This document shows positions 10,404 through 18,741 of a stretch of 37,443 nt of DNA, piece after piece (positions within the stretch are counted from its first letter, which is position 1; each line of letters starts with the position of its first letter). The notes beneath the pieces were generated by a model. The model was not told where the DNA came from. It did not search any database and saw only the letters and a program-made list of their open reading frames with translations. Made by a program: the position numbers and the translations under genes. The stretch is from an uncultured Methylophilaceae bacterium (GTDB lineage: Bacteria; Pseudomonadota; Gammaproteobacteria; Burkholderiales; Methylophilaceae). The DNA lies in the NCBI GenBank assembly GCA_903909015.1, contig CAIVUE010000132.1, positions 1-37,443 of the forward strand, given 5' to 3'.

Positions 10404-11567
10404 CTACAAGGTGCCGTAAGAATGAAGTCCCGAGAGAAACATATTCACACCCAAGAAAGCAAATGTAGTTACTAGCAAACCAATCAAAGCCCACCAAGCA
10501 AGCATAGGCCCGCGAAGGCCTTTTACTAAACGTAAATGTAACCAAGCAGCGTAGTTAAGCCATACGATAAGCGCCCAGGTTTCTTTCGCGTCCCATGACC
10601 AATAGCCACCCCAAGCTTCTGCAGCCCATACTGCTCCCAAAATGGTCGCAATTGTAAAAAAAGCAAAACCAACAGAAATTGCTTTATACATTAAATCATC
10701 GAGCACCTCCGTAGATGGCAACCGCGAAACCAAAATACCGTTATTCACCAACAAATATGCACTCGCTACCATTGCAGCAAGTGAGAATGCGCCATAACCT
10801 ATAAAGTTGGCTGGGACATGAATTTTCATCCAATAAGACTGAAGCGCAGGAACTAGTGGCTGTATGCCATTAGCATGTCGGCTAAAGGTGTACCAAAGAA
10901 TAAAGCCAACGGCAGAACTCACGACCAACAACACAAAACCACCAAGTTGTTTAGTGGCATAGCGTTGCTCATAATACAAATACATTAAAGATGTAATTAG
11001 ACAGAATAAAATAAAGACTTCATACAAATTACTGAGGGGAATATGACCAACATCTGGCGCAATCAAGTAAGACTCATACCAACGCACCATTAACCCAACA
11101 AAACCCATTAATACCGCAGCCCAAGTAAGGCTTGTTGCCACTCGGCCTGTGAATGCCGAACGCGCAAATAACGCAAACCAATACGTCAGCATTGCCAACA
11201 CAAATAAGACATTCATCCACATCACAGCGGTTTGACTGCCAATCAAGAATTTCAAAAAGAAGACCTGATTAACACTTTCCAAATCGCCATGGTAAAGATT
11301 GATTGAGAATAGGCTTAATGTTGCAATACCAACCAACAACAATCTTATCGGCTTCCAACACCAGCCCAATAAACTGAAGACGATACCAGCGCCGAACAAG
11401 AAGGTCGTTTCGTAAGCATCCATAAATTGGCTATATTTTGAATAAGCCAAGAAGGTTGATGCCATAAGCACTATTGCATAAAGCCAATCTCTCCAGCCAA
11501 GCTGGCTGAAAAATGGCACTGGATCATCGCTGATATTGGTAGGGTTTAAATGTTGTTTGATCGCCAT
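10404..11567 (-). CDS. ccsA: System II cytochrome c biogenesis protein CcsA/ResC (CcsB family naming varies)
   Basis: ORF 387 aa, polytopic, WWD-type motif WGGYWSWDAKETWALIVWLNYAAWLHLRL. Confidence 0.93.
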   Translation of the reverse strand: MAIKQHLNPTNISDDPVPFFSQLGWRDWLYAIVLMASTFLAYSKYSQFMDAYETTFLFGAGIVFSLLGWCWKPIRLLLVGIATLSLFSINLYHGDLESVNQVFFLKFLIGSQTAVMWMNVLFVLAMLTYWFALFARSAFTGRVATSLTWAAVLMGFVGLMVRWYESYLIAPDVGHIPLSNLYEVFILFCLITSLMYLYYEQRYATKQLGGFVLLVVSSAVGFILWYTFSRHANGIQPLVPALQSYWMKIHVPANFIGYGAFSLAAMVASAYLLVNNGILVSRLPSTEVLDDLMYKAISVGFAFFTIATILGAVWAAEAWGGYWSWDAKETWALIVWLNYAAWLHLRLVKGLRGPMLAWWALIGLLVTTFAFLGVNMFLSGLHSYGTL

Positions 11568-11595
11568 AATGTTTCCTCGAGATGACTTTAAGTAT

Positions 11596-13551
11596 TTAAC
11601 TCTCTAACAATGTTTTGAGTTGGCTTTGGTAACGATTAAATTCAATTTCAAAATCACGGTTCTTACGATTTGCCGACATCGCGAATAGCACATTTTTTTG
11701 TTCCGGATTAATTAATATCCAAATACGTCTTTCACGAATATAAATCATTGCAAAAATACCGAGCACAAGTAAGACAGAACCTGAATAAACTAAGTTCTTA
11801 CCTGGCGAACGCGTTAACTGCAAGCCACTTGCTTCACGCTGTTGAAACTTGGTCATTTGCAAATAAATAGGTTCGCCATAAAAGAACAAATCACTCATGG
11901 CATTTAAGGAATCTTGCAAGAATGCCTGAGTACTCTCGTCCACTATTACATTCTTTACGCCTACCTGCTCTTGGCTAAGCTGATAAGCCTCAAAAGCCAC
12001 GCCGCTAATAATTTTGATATAAGTCTGGGCCGCAGCTTCACGTTGCTCTTTTGGCACTGAAGCTTCAATCAACCTAGAAATTTCAGCATATCCACCTTCG
12101 CTAAACGCCCCCAGCAATTGAAAAATACTAGCCTCAAATTTAGTTCTAACTGCCGCATCATCACTAGCCTTAAGGGCTTTCAATGCAAACCGATGCGCAA
12201 TTTCTTGATGAAGCCCTTTATTGAACATAATAGCGCGCGTTTTCATAAAGGCTTTTATTTCAAAATTGCTATCCGCAGGAATGCGTAAATACTTAAACTC
12301 TTCTTGCGGTGAGGAACGCATGCCTGAAACAAAATAAGCCCGACCATCCAACTGCAATGGCTGCATGTAGCTAACGTACTCTTTAGCCTGGCCAGCGCTA
12401 TCTCGCACCTTAAAGGTCACATTCGGACCAACGTTACGCGGTTTGCCTTTGCCATCCGGGCTTAAATTCAGAATATTGAATTTACGGAAATCAATGAATT
12501 CAAGCTGAAGTGCACTCGCGCCAGTAATAAATTCTGTTTTACCAAAAACTGTCCCCTCAGCAGGAATAGGCTTGGCCTCTGGGCCTAAAATATCCCAGAC
12601 ATCAAAGTTAAGCTTTGAGCCTCCATCTTGAAAATCTGATTGGTAAATCGCAATCCCCTTGTATAGCAGGGGGTGATTAACACTAATCGTATGCTTTATC
12701 GGCTGCTTTAAGTCAGGGTCGATAATCACCAAATCACTCTCAAATGATTTTGGTTGCCCTGTTGGATAATGCTCAATTCTAAAATCCGTTAACGCAATAC
12801 TGAATGGCAACTCTTGCACCATATAACCATCGCGAACACGCTGAAATGCTACATCAGCACTTGCCCCCTCAGGCAAAGTCATATTAGCTCTAAAAGATAA
12901 ATTGCTAACAGAGAGCCGACTTTTCTTAGGAACTTCTTTAGCTGGAATATCACGAGACTCAACTGTTTTTTGGCCCAGCACCTCTTGTATTTTGAGTGGC
13001 ACATTGCCATCCATCAAGCCACCGATACAAATAATCACGATTGCTGCATGCGTGAAAATATAGCCTAGACGTTGATAACTTCCTGCTTTCGCTGCAATTA
13101 GTTCACTACCATCTGCATGCTTCACCGTTCTGAAACGGAAACCGCGCACAGTTAAAAAATGACTGACGTCCTGCTTAACCTGCTCCAAGCCGGAAACCGT
13201 TCTGTATTGATACTTATGGCTAAAGGCACGCAAAGACTTTTCTGTGGCCTGCTCGCGATAAGCACGAAGCTCTTTAAGCATCAATGGGGTGTTGCGATAA
13301 ATACAAAGACTAGTAGAAGCAACCAAGAAAACTAAAATCACCAAAAACCAAACGCTATGATAAACATCATAAAGTCCAAGCATCTCAAACAAATCAAACC
13401 AAAACTGGCCGAACTGAATCACGTAATTTGCATAAGGCTCATTTTGCTTGAGAACAGTACCAATAATCGAAGCTATACCTAGCACCGTCAACACACTTAC
13501 AGCAAAGCGCATGGAGCTTAGCAATTCATATAATCTTTTAGAATTCGTCAT
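11596..13551 (-). CDS. Cytochrome c biogenesis protein ResB/Ccs1
   Basis: ORF 651 aa; LLSSMRFAVSVLTVLGIASIIGTVLKQNEPY, HAAIVIICIGGLMDG, large periplasmic domain then C-terminal TM; adjacent to ccsA. Confidence 0.94.
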   Translation of the reverse strand: MTNSKRLYELLSSMRFAVSVLTVLGIASIIGTVLKQNEPYANYVIQFGQFWFDLFEMLGLYDVYHSVWFLVILVFLVASTSLCIYRNTPLMLKELRAYREQATEKSLRAFSHKYQYRTVSGLEQVKQDVSHFLTVRGFRFRTVKHADGSELIAAKAGSYQRLGYIFTHAAIVIICIGGLMDGNVPLKIQEVLGQKTVESRDIPAKEVPKKSRLSVSNLSFRANMTLPEGASADVAFQRVRDGYMVQELPFSIALTDFRIEHYPTGQPKSFESDLVIIDPDLKQPIKHTISVNHPLLYKGIAIYQSDFQDGGSKLNFDVWDILGPEAKPIPAEGTVFGKTEFITGASALQLEFIDFRKFNILNLSPDGKGKPRNVGPNVTFKVRDSAGQAKEYVSYMQPLQLDGRAYFVSGMRSSPQEEFKYLRIPADSNFEIKAFMKTRAIMFNKGLHQEIAHRFALKALKASDDAAVRTKFEASIFQLLGAFSEGGYAEISRLIEASVPKEQREAAAQTYIKIISGVAFEAYQLSQEQVGVKNVIVDESTQAFLQDSLNAMSDLFFYGEPIYLQMTKFQQREASGLQLTRSPGKNLVYSGSVLLVLGIFAMIYIRERRIWILINPEQKNVLFAMSANRKNRDFEIEFNRYQSQLKTLLES

Positions 13552-13601
13552 TCAAACTTTCAAAGAACCAAAGCGACAAGTATTTATAAGTGGAGTGGAT
13601 T

Positions 13602-13631
13602 TCCAAAAATTAAGGGTGGCAGCGCCACCCT
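13602..13631 (-). terminator. Rho-independent terminator downstream of cytochrome c4 gene
   Basis: Minus strand AGGGTGGC-GCT-GCCACCCT 8-bp stem followed by TTAATTTTTGG. Confidence 0.75.
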
Positions 13632-13670
13632 CATTTGCTTAGCAAGACTTAACCGCCAAACATTTTAGAA

Positions 13671-14282
13671 TTAATGTAAACCTTGAATATAATCTGCCAC
13701 CGCTGCCATCTCAGCATCTGACATCTTAGCAGCAATCATACGCATGACTTTGGCGTTGTCATTGGCACGCTCACCAGAGTAGAACGCTTTTAATTGCGTT
13801 ACTACGTAATCTGCATGTTGCCCAGACAAACGTGGAAACTGAACAGGGATGCCTGCACCAGTTGCACCATGGCAAGAGGCACAAGCTGGCACACCCACGC
13901 TTGCAATACCTCCACGATAAATTTTTTCACCTAATGAACCAGCCGCATTTGTTTTTGCGCTACCCACTTTCCCTTTTTGGGAACCGAAATAAGCTGCCAC
14001 GTTAGCCATATCTTCTGGGGAGAGGCTTGCTGCCATGCCAGACATCACAGGGTTTTTACGCTCTCCCGCTTTAAAATTTGCTAATTGCTTAGCGATATAT
14101 TCAGGATGTTGCTGAGCAAGCTTAGGGTTTGTAGTTATGACGCTATTCCCATCAATGCCATGACAAGCCGCACAGACTCCAGTCACAATCTTTTCGCCAG
14201 CAGCCCCATCGCCAGAGGCTTGTGCTACTGAAGCTAGGCCAACAGACATCAGAATAATTGCTAATATGTTACCGATTTTCAT
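13671..14282 (-). CDS. Diheme cytochrome c4-type protein
   Basis: Two CXXCH hemes (CAACHG, CASCHG); signal peptide from MKIGNILAIILMSVGLASVAQA; listed ORF extends to 14315 but the ATG at 14282 fits the signal peptide. Confidence 0.93.
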   Translation of the reverse strand: MKIGNILAIILMSVGLASVAQASGDGAAGEKIVTGVCAACHGIDGNSVITTNPKLAQQHPEYIAKQLANFKAGERKNPVMSGMAASLSPEDMANVAAYFGSQKGKVGSAKTNAAGSLGEKIYRGGIASVGVPACASCHGATGAGIPVQFPRLSGQHADYVVTQLKAFYSGERANDNAKVMRMIAAKMSDAEMAAVADYIQGLH

Positions 14283-14388
14283 GCTTATTTCCCTTAAAAC
14301 TTGTGGCTGGTACATTTAGAATAATTAAATCATTTTATCGAAAATCGCCTAATCGTGGTAGCATTTTCGGCCTTGAGAGGGTTATCTT

Positions 14389-15027
14389 ATGCCGTTGTTC
14401 CAAAATGCCACGTTTTACATTTCAGCACACCATCTTCGTGACTTACCTCCTCCTATTGGGGTTGAGGTTGCTTTTGCTGGACGATCTAATGCTGGCAAAT
14501 CAAGCGCACTCAACACATTGGCAAATCACAATCGTCTTGCTTATGTTAGTAAACAACCTGGCCGCACCCAACTTATTAACTTTTTTAGCCTAGGCAATGA
14601 TCGCTTTCTAGTAGACTTGCCTGGCTACGGCTATGCAAAAGTACCTGCTGCAATGCGTGCGCATTGGCAAATGACACTTTCTAACTATTTAAGCCATCGC
14701 AACACTTTGTATGGCTTAGTATTGGTAATGGATTGCCGCCACCCGCTTACTCCGTTGGACCGCCAAATGCTAGACTGGTTCTCACCAAGCGGCAGACCAA
14801 TTCATGTATTGCTCACAAAATCAGACAAGCTATCACGCAATGCTGCTAACCAAACCCTTCAAACAGTAAAAAAAGAACTGCAAAACACCTGGGGTAATTG
14901 CACGATACAGCTATTCTCAAGCTTAAAGAAGCAAGGCGTAGAGGAAGCAGAAACTGTAATTGGCGCTTGGCTTAAGGATGACCCTCTATTTTCGGATGAA
15001 AATCAGATCCCAGACGCCATGACCTAA
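14389..15027 (+). CDS. engB: Ribosome biogenesis GTP-binding protein YihA/EngB (YsxC)
   Basis: ORF 212 aa; [47 protein letters not shown]. Confidence 0.96.
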   Translation: MPLFQNATFYISAHHLRDLPPPIGVEVAFAGRSNAGKSSALNTLANHNRLAYVSKQPGRTQLINFFSLGNDRFLVDLPGYGYAKVPAAMRAHWQMTLSNYLSHRNTLYGLVLVMDCRHPLTPLDRQMLDWFSPSGRPIHVLLTKSDKLSRNAANQTLQTVKKELQNTWGNCTIQLFSSLKKQGVEEAETVIGAWLKDDPLFSDENQIPDAMT

Positions 15028-15705
15028 TTTAATACCGCGATTCTCAAATTTCGTCAGCGGGCGATAAGCTGGCTTGGGAGCATAATCTTTGGCTGAGTTT
15101 GTCAGTAAGGGCTCAATCTTCAAAATATCCAAAACCCATTCGGCATATTCTTGCCAATCTGTCGCCACATGCAAATAACCAGATGGTTTCAACTTAGAAC
15201 ATATCAGCTTCACAAATTCAGCTTGAATTAAGCGACGTTTATGGTGACGTTTTTTATGCCAAGGGTCAGGGAAAAAAATATGGACGCCATCTAAACTAGT
15301 ATCTGCAATCATATTATTCAGGACATCAACAACATCATGTTGAATAATTCGAACATTTTTCAGGGAATTTTCACCAATTAATTTCAGCAAGCCACCAACT
15401 CCAGGTGTATGCACTTCAACACCTAAAAAATCATGCTCAGGCATAGATTGAGCAATTTTCGCTGTCGTTTCACCCATGCCAAAACCAATCTCTAAAATCT
15501 TGATGCTTTCTAGGCGACTAAAAGTCTTAGACAAATCTAAAACTTCAGGGCAATAATCAATACCAAAGTTAGGCCAATGGTCGGCAAGTGCCTTTTCTTG
15601 ACCTTTGGTTAATCGCCCTTGACGCAAAACGTAACTACGAATGCGGCGTTGCTTGAGATTTTCTTCTGCATCAATTTGTGGGGTATCTTTTTTCATGGCG
15701 GGCAT
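14986..15705 (-). CDS. trmB: tRNA (guanine-N7-)-methyltransferase
   Basis: ORF 239 aa; [44 protein letters not shown]-terminus [10 protein letters not shown]. Confidence 0.96.
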   Translation of the reverse strand: MPAMKKDTPQIDAEENLKQRRIRSYVLRQGRLTKGQEKALADHWPNFGIDYCPEVLDLSKTFSRLESIKILEIGFGMGETTAKIAQSMPEHDFLGVEVHTPGVGGLLKLIGENSLKNVRIIQHDVVDVLNNMIADTSLDGVHIFFPDPWHKKRHHKRRLIQAEFVKLICSKLKPSGYLHVATDWQEYAEWVLDILKIEPLLTNSAKDYAPKPAYRPLTKFENRGIKLGHGVWDLIFIRK

Positions 15706-15716
15706 TATACGTGATG

Positions 15717-16889
15717 CTACAAAGTATGCGATTTATCACCGCTTGAAAATCCAATAAAAGGGATATCTAAATTCTTCTCAAACCCAATTACTTTAAACAA
15801 ATCACCCATTTCGGCTGGGGATAACAATTTTTGAGCGGACGCAGCCAATGGCAAATAGTTCGCTAAGTCTTCCGCAGGAATAGATTGCAACAATTCGGTA
15901 ATGCCGGCATTAATTAAGAACTGTGCCTGAGGTACAAAGCCAATAAGCTCTAGCCCATTCGCAACACCTGCCTCTACAACGCTCGTGAAATCAACGTGTG
16001 CGGTGATATCTTGCAATCCTAAATACACAAATGGGTCGCCATGAGAGCGATGGCGATAATGACACATCAAAGTGCCTTGGTTCCGCTGCGGGTGATAATA
16101 CTCTGCTCTAGAAAAACCGTAATCAACCATCAACAACATTCCGCTTCTCAGGATGCCAGACAAGCTAGCAATCAAGCCTCTTAAGGATAGACAAACTTCG
16201 CTTGTATAGCCGTCCATTAAATTAATTTTAGCGAAAAAATCTTTCAATTCAGCTGATGAGGCTGGCTTTTCTTGCCAAGACAAACCTTCAGGGGCTGAAA
16301 TTACACCCATTTCAAGAAGGCCATCCTCCGTCTTTTTAACAACATGCACAGGCAAAGCATCAAGGACTTCGTTGGCGAATATAAATCCATCCAAATGGTC
16401 AGGCAATGAGTCCAACCAAACAATTCGCTCCATCAGCTCGATTGGTAATGCTGCTTTCATGGTGGATTGTTGGACTTCACGTAAATGAGCGCTCACTTCC
16501 AAAATCATGTACCGTGTTGGGAGTTGCTCGAGCTTGGCCATTTCAAGGAGTAAATCTTTAGCAAAGCGACCCGTCCCAGCTCCCAATTCCAAAATATCAC
16601 TAGGCTTATTTTGTTGCTGAAGCGCGCTTAAAACTTGCTGAACTTGCCGTGAAATTGTCTGCGCAAATAACGGAGAAATTTCTGGCGCGGTCACAAAATC
16701 ACCGCTCAAACCGAACTTTTTTGCCCCCCCGCTGTAATAACCTAAGCCAGGGCTATACAAAGCCGCATCCATAAATTGGGCGAAAGTAATCCAACCTCCA
16801 TTGTTTGCAATGAGCGCTTGAATAGAGGATAGCAATGCCGCGCTATGCGCGACTGCTTCGGAATCTGGTTGCGGAAATGAAGTGTTCAT
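15717..16889 (-). CDS. SAM-dependent methyltransferase, MidA/NDUFAF7 (DUF185) family
   Basis: ORF 390 aa; GYYSGGAKKFGLSGDFVTAPEISPLFAQT, LELGAGTGRFAKDLL, FANEVLDALPVHVV, GTLMCHYRHRSHGDPFVYLGLQDITAHVDF. Confidence 0.94.
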   Translation of the reverse strand: MNTSFPQPDSEAVAHSAALLSSIQALIANNGGWITFAQFMDAALYSPGLGYYSGGAKKFGLSGDFVTAPEISPLFAQTISRQVQQVLSALQQQNKPSDILELGAGTGRFAKDLLLEMAKLEQLPTRYMILEVSAHLREVQQSTMKAALPIELMERIVWLDSLPDHLDGFIFANEVLDALPVHVVKKTEDGLLEMGVISAPEGLSWQEKPASSAELKDFFAKINLMDGYTSEVCLSLRGLIASLSGILRSGMLLMVDYGFSRAEYYHPQRNQGTLMCHYRHRSHGDPFVYLGLQDITAHVDFTSVVEAGVANGLELIGFVPQAQFLINAGITELLQSIPAEDLANYLPLAASAQKLLSPAEMGDLFKVIGFEKNLDIPFIGFSSGDKSHTL

Positions 16890-16934
16890 TAAGACTAGAT
16901 TATAATTGCTACAGACTAAAAGTCAGGGGAAATC

Positions 16935-17687
16935 GTGGAAGCAGGTTTACAAAATAAAATTGTTTTAATTACAGGCGGCGCAAAGCGTGTGGGGGCTTCT
17001 ATTTGTCGCTTACTCCATGAAAATGGCGCAAACTTAATGATTCACTACAGAACTTCAGTCAATGAGGCGCGAGGACTGCAAGCAGAACTGAATTTAAAAC
17101 GTGCTAATTCTGTTGCTATCATTCAAGGTGACTTGCTCAATTTGTCAGTATTGCCAAGTTTGGTGCAAGAGACGATTAAACATTTCGGAAAATTAGATGT
17201 GCTGATTAATAACGCATCCAGCTACTACCCAACCGAAATTGGTGGCATCAATGAGGAGCAATGGCAGGACCTCATGGGTTCTAATTTAAAAGCACCTCTA
17301 TTTTTGTCGCAAGCTGCAGCGATTGAATTACGAAAACAACAAGGTTGCATTATTAACATTACTGACATGCATGTAGAGCGCCCTAAAAAAGGATACATTG
17401 TATATAGCATTGCAAAGGCTGGACTTGTGACCTTAACTAAGTCTTTAGCTCATGAGCTATCCCCAGAAGTTCGCGTGAATGCTGTTGCGCCTGGACCCGT
17501 CATGTGGCCTGAAAATAACCCCCAATTTGATGAGCTTTATCGCCAACGTGTCATTTCTCAAACCTTGTTAAAACGTATCGGAGAACCCAACGACATTGCA
17601 AAAGCGGTAAAATTCCTGATTCAAGATGCGCCATTTATCACAGGGCAAGTGATTGCTGTTGATGGTGGACGCTCTCTCAACTTATAA
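16935..17687 (+). CDS. SDR oxidoreductase, pteridine reductase (FolM/PTR1-like)
   Basis: ORF 250 aa, GTG start; LITGGAKRVGASICRLLHENG, INNASSYYPT, YSIAKAGL, VNAVAPGPVMWPE. Confidence 0.85.
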   Translation: MEAGLQNKIVLITGGAKRVGASICRLLHENGANLMIHYRTSVNEARGLQAELNLKRANSVAIIQGDLLNLSVLPSLVQETIKHFGKLDVLINNASSYYPTEIGGINEEQWQDLMGSNLKAPLFLSQAAAIELRKQQGCIINITDMHVERPKKGYIVYSIAKAGLVTLTKSLAHELSPEVRVNAVAPGPVMWPENNPQFDELYRQRVISQTLLKRIGEPNDIAKAVKFLIQDAPFITGQVIAVDGGRSLNL

Positions 17688-17700
17688 ATAGCAGTATCAA

Positions 17701-18615
17701 ATGATCAAACACTTACCAGATAACGCCTCAAACACTTTTATTCGCTTACGTAACAGCCTCATCAGCGCAACGGGTAAAGCAATTGGCGATTACAACATGA
17801 TTGAAGATGGCGATACCGTATTAGTTTGCATGAGCGGTGGCAAAGACTCTCACGCCATGCTGATGCTGTTACTTGCTTTGAAAGAACGTGCACCGATTGA
17901 TTTCAAATTAATTGCGATGAACCTGGACCAAAAGCAACCTGGGTTCCCTGCTGAAATTTTGCCTGCGTACCTAGAAAAGCTAGGCGTTGAATATAGAATT
18001 GTAGAAGCTGACACCTACTCTATCGTCAAAGAAAAAATCCCCGAGGGGAAAACGACATGCTCACTTTGTTCTCGCTTACGCCGTGGCGTCATTTATCGAA
18101 CTGCGAAAGAATTAGGCGCCAATAAAATTGCCCTCGGCCATCATAGAGACGACATTGTTGAGACATTGTTCCTCAATTTGTTCTTTGGCGCAAAAATGAA
18201 GGCGATGCCCCCAAAACTCGCGACAAATGACAAAAAAAATATAGTAATACGCCCGCTAGCTTACTGTTCTGAAAAAGACATTGCAGCATATGCACGCCAG
18301 ATGGGCTTCCCCATCATTCCATGTGATTTATGTGGTTCCCAAGACAATCTTCAACGTCAGAAAGTCAAAGAAATGCTTCATGCTTGGGAGTTAGAACAGC
18401 CAGGAAGAGTAAATAATATTTTCCGAGCCATTGGCAACGTGGAACCCTCGCACCTAGCTGATACTAATTTATATGACTTTAAAAATCTTAGCCAAGCATC
18501 AATAGAAGATGAAGATCCTTTGTTTGGGGATATTGCAGAAAAAGATAAGCCAGAAGGCGTACTAAGCCTAGGAAGCAGCGAAGGCACTCGCATCGAGTTT
18601 ATACGCAATCTTTAA
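17701..18615 (+). CDS. ttcA: tRNA 2-thiocytidine(32) synthetase TtcA
   Basis: ORF 304 aa; [14 protein letters not shown]-loop, [10 protein letters not shown] and IPCDLCGSQ cysteine motifs, [29 protein letters not shown]. Confidence 0.96.
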   Translation: MIKHLPDNASNTFIRLRNSLISATGKAIGDYNMIEDGDTVLVCMSGGKDSHAMLMLLLALKERAPIDFKLIAMNLDQKQPGFPAEILPAYLEKLGVEYRIVEADTYSIVKEKIPEGKTTCSLCSRLRRGVIYRTAKELGANKIALGHHRDDIVETLFLNLFFGAKMKAMPPKLATNDKKNIVIRPLAYCSEKDIAAYARQMGFPIIPCDLCGSQDNLQRQKVKEMLHAWELEQPGRVNNIFRAIGNVEPSHLADTNLYDFKNLSQASIEDEDPLFGDIAEKDKPEGVLSLGSSEGTRIEFIRNL

Positions 18616-18679
18616 TAATTCCATAGAGCTTTTTTTAGTATGTTTAGCAAAAATTATCCAATAACTTACTCGGCTGTCC

Positions 18680-18708
18680 TTGTCTAGACTTGGTTTTACT
18701 CTTATCAT
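18680..18708 (+). promoter_or_regulatory. Candidate sigma70 promoter for topA: TTGTCT-N17-TATCAT
   Basis: Hexamers at 18680-18685 and 18703-18708 with 17-nt spacing, 33 nt before the topA ATG. Confidence 0.45.
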
Positions 18709-18741
18709 CACCCCAACCAGCCTCATTCTTGTAAAGCACAC

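Noticed and set aside
10324-10545. 73-aa minus-strand ORF downstream of/overlapping ccsA
   Set aside because: Alternative frame over the ccsA C-terminus; ccsA has clear homology.
14258-14593. 111-aa plus-strand ORF overlapping the engB start
   Set aside because: Alternative frame of engB; the engB frame carries the G1/G3/G4 GTPase motifs.
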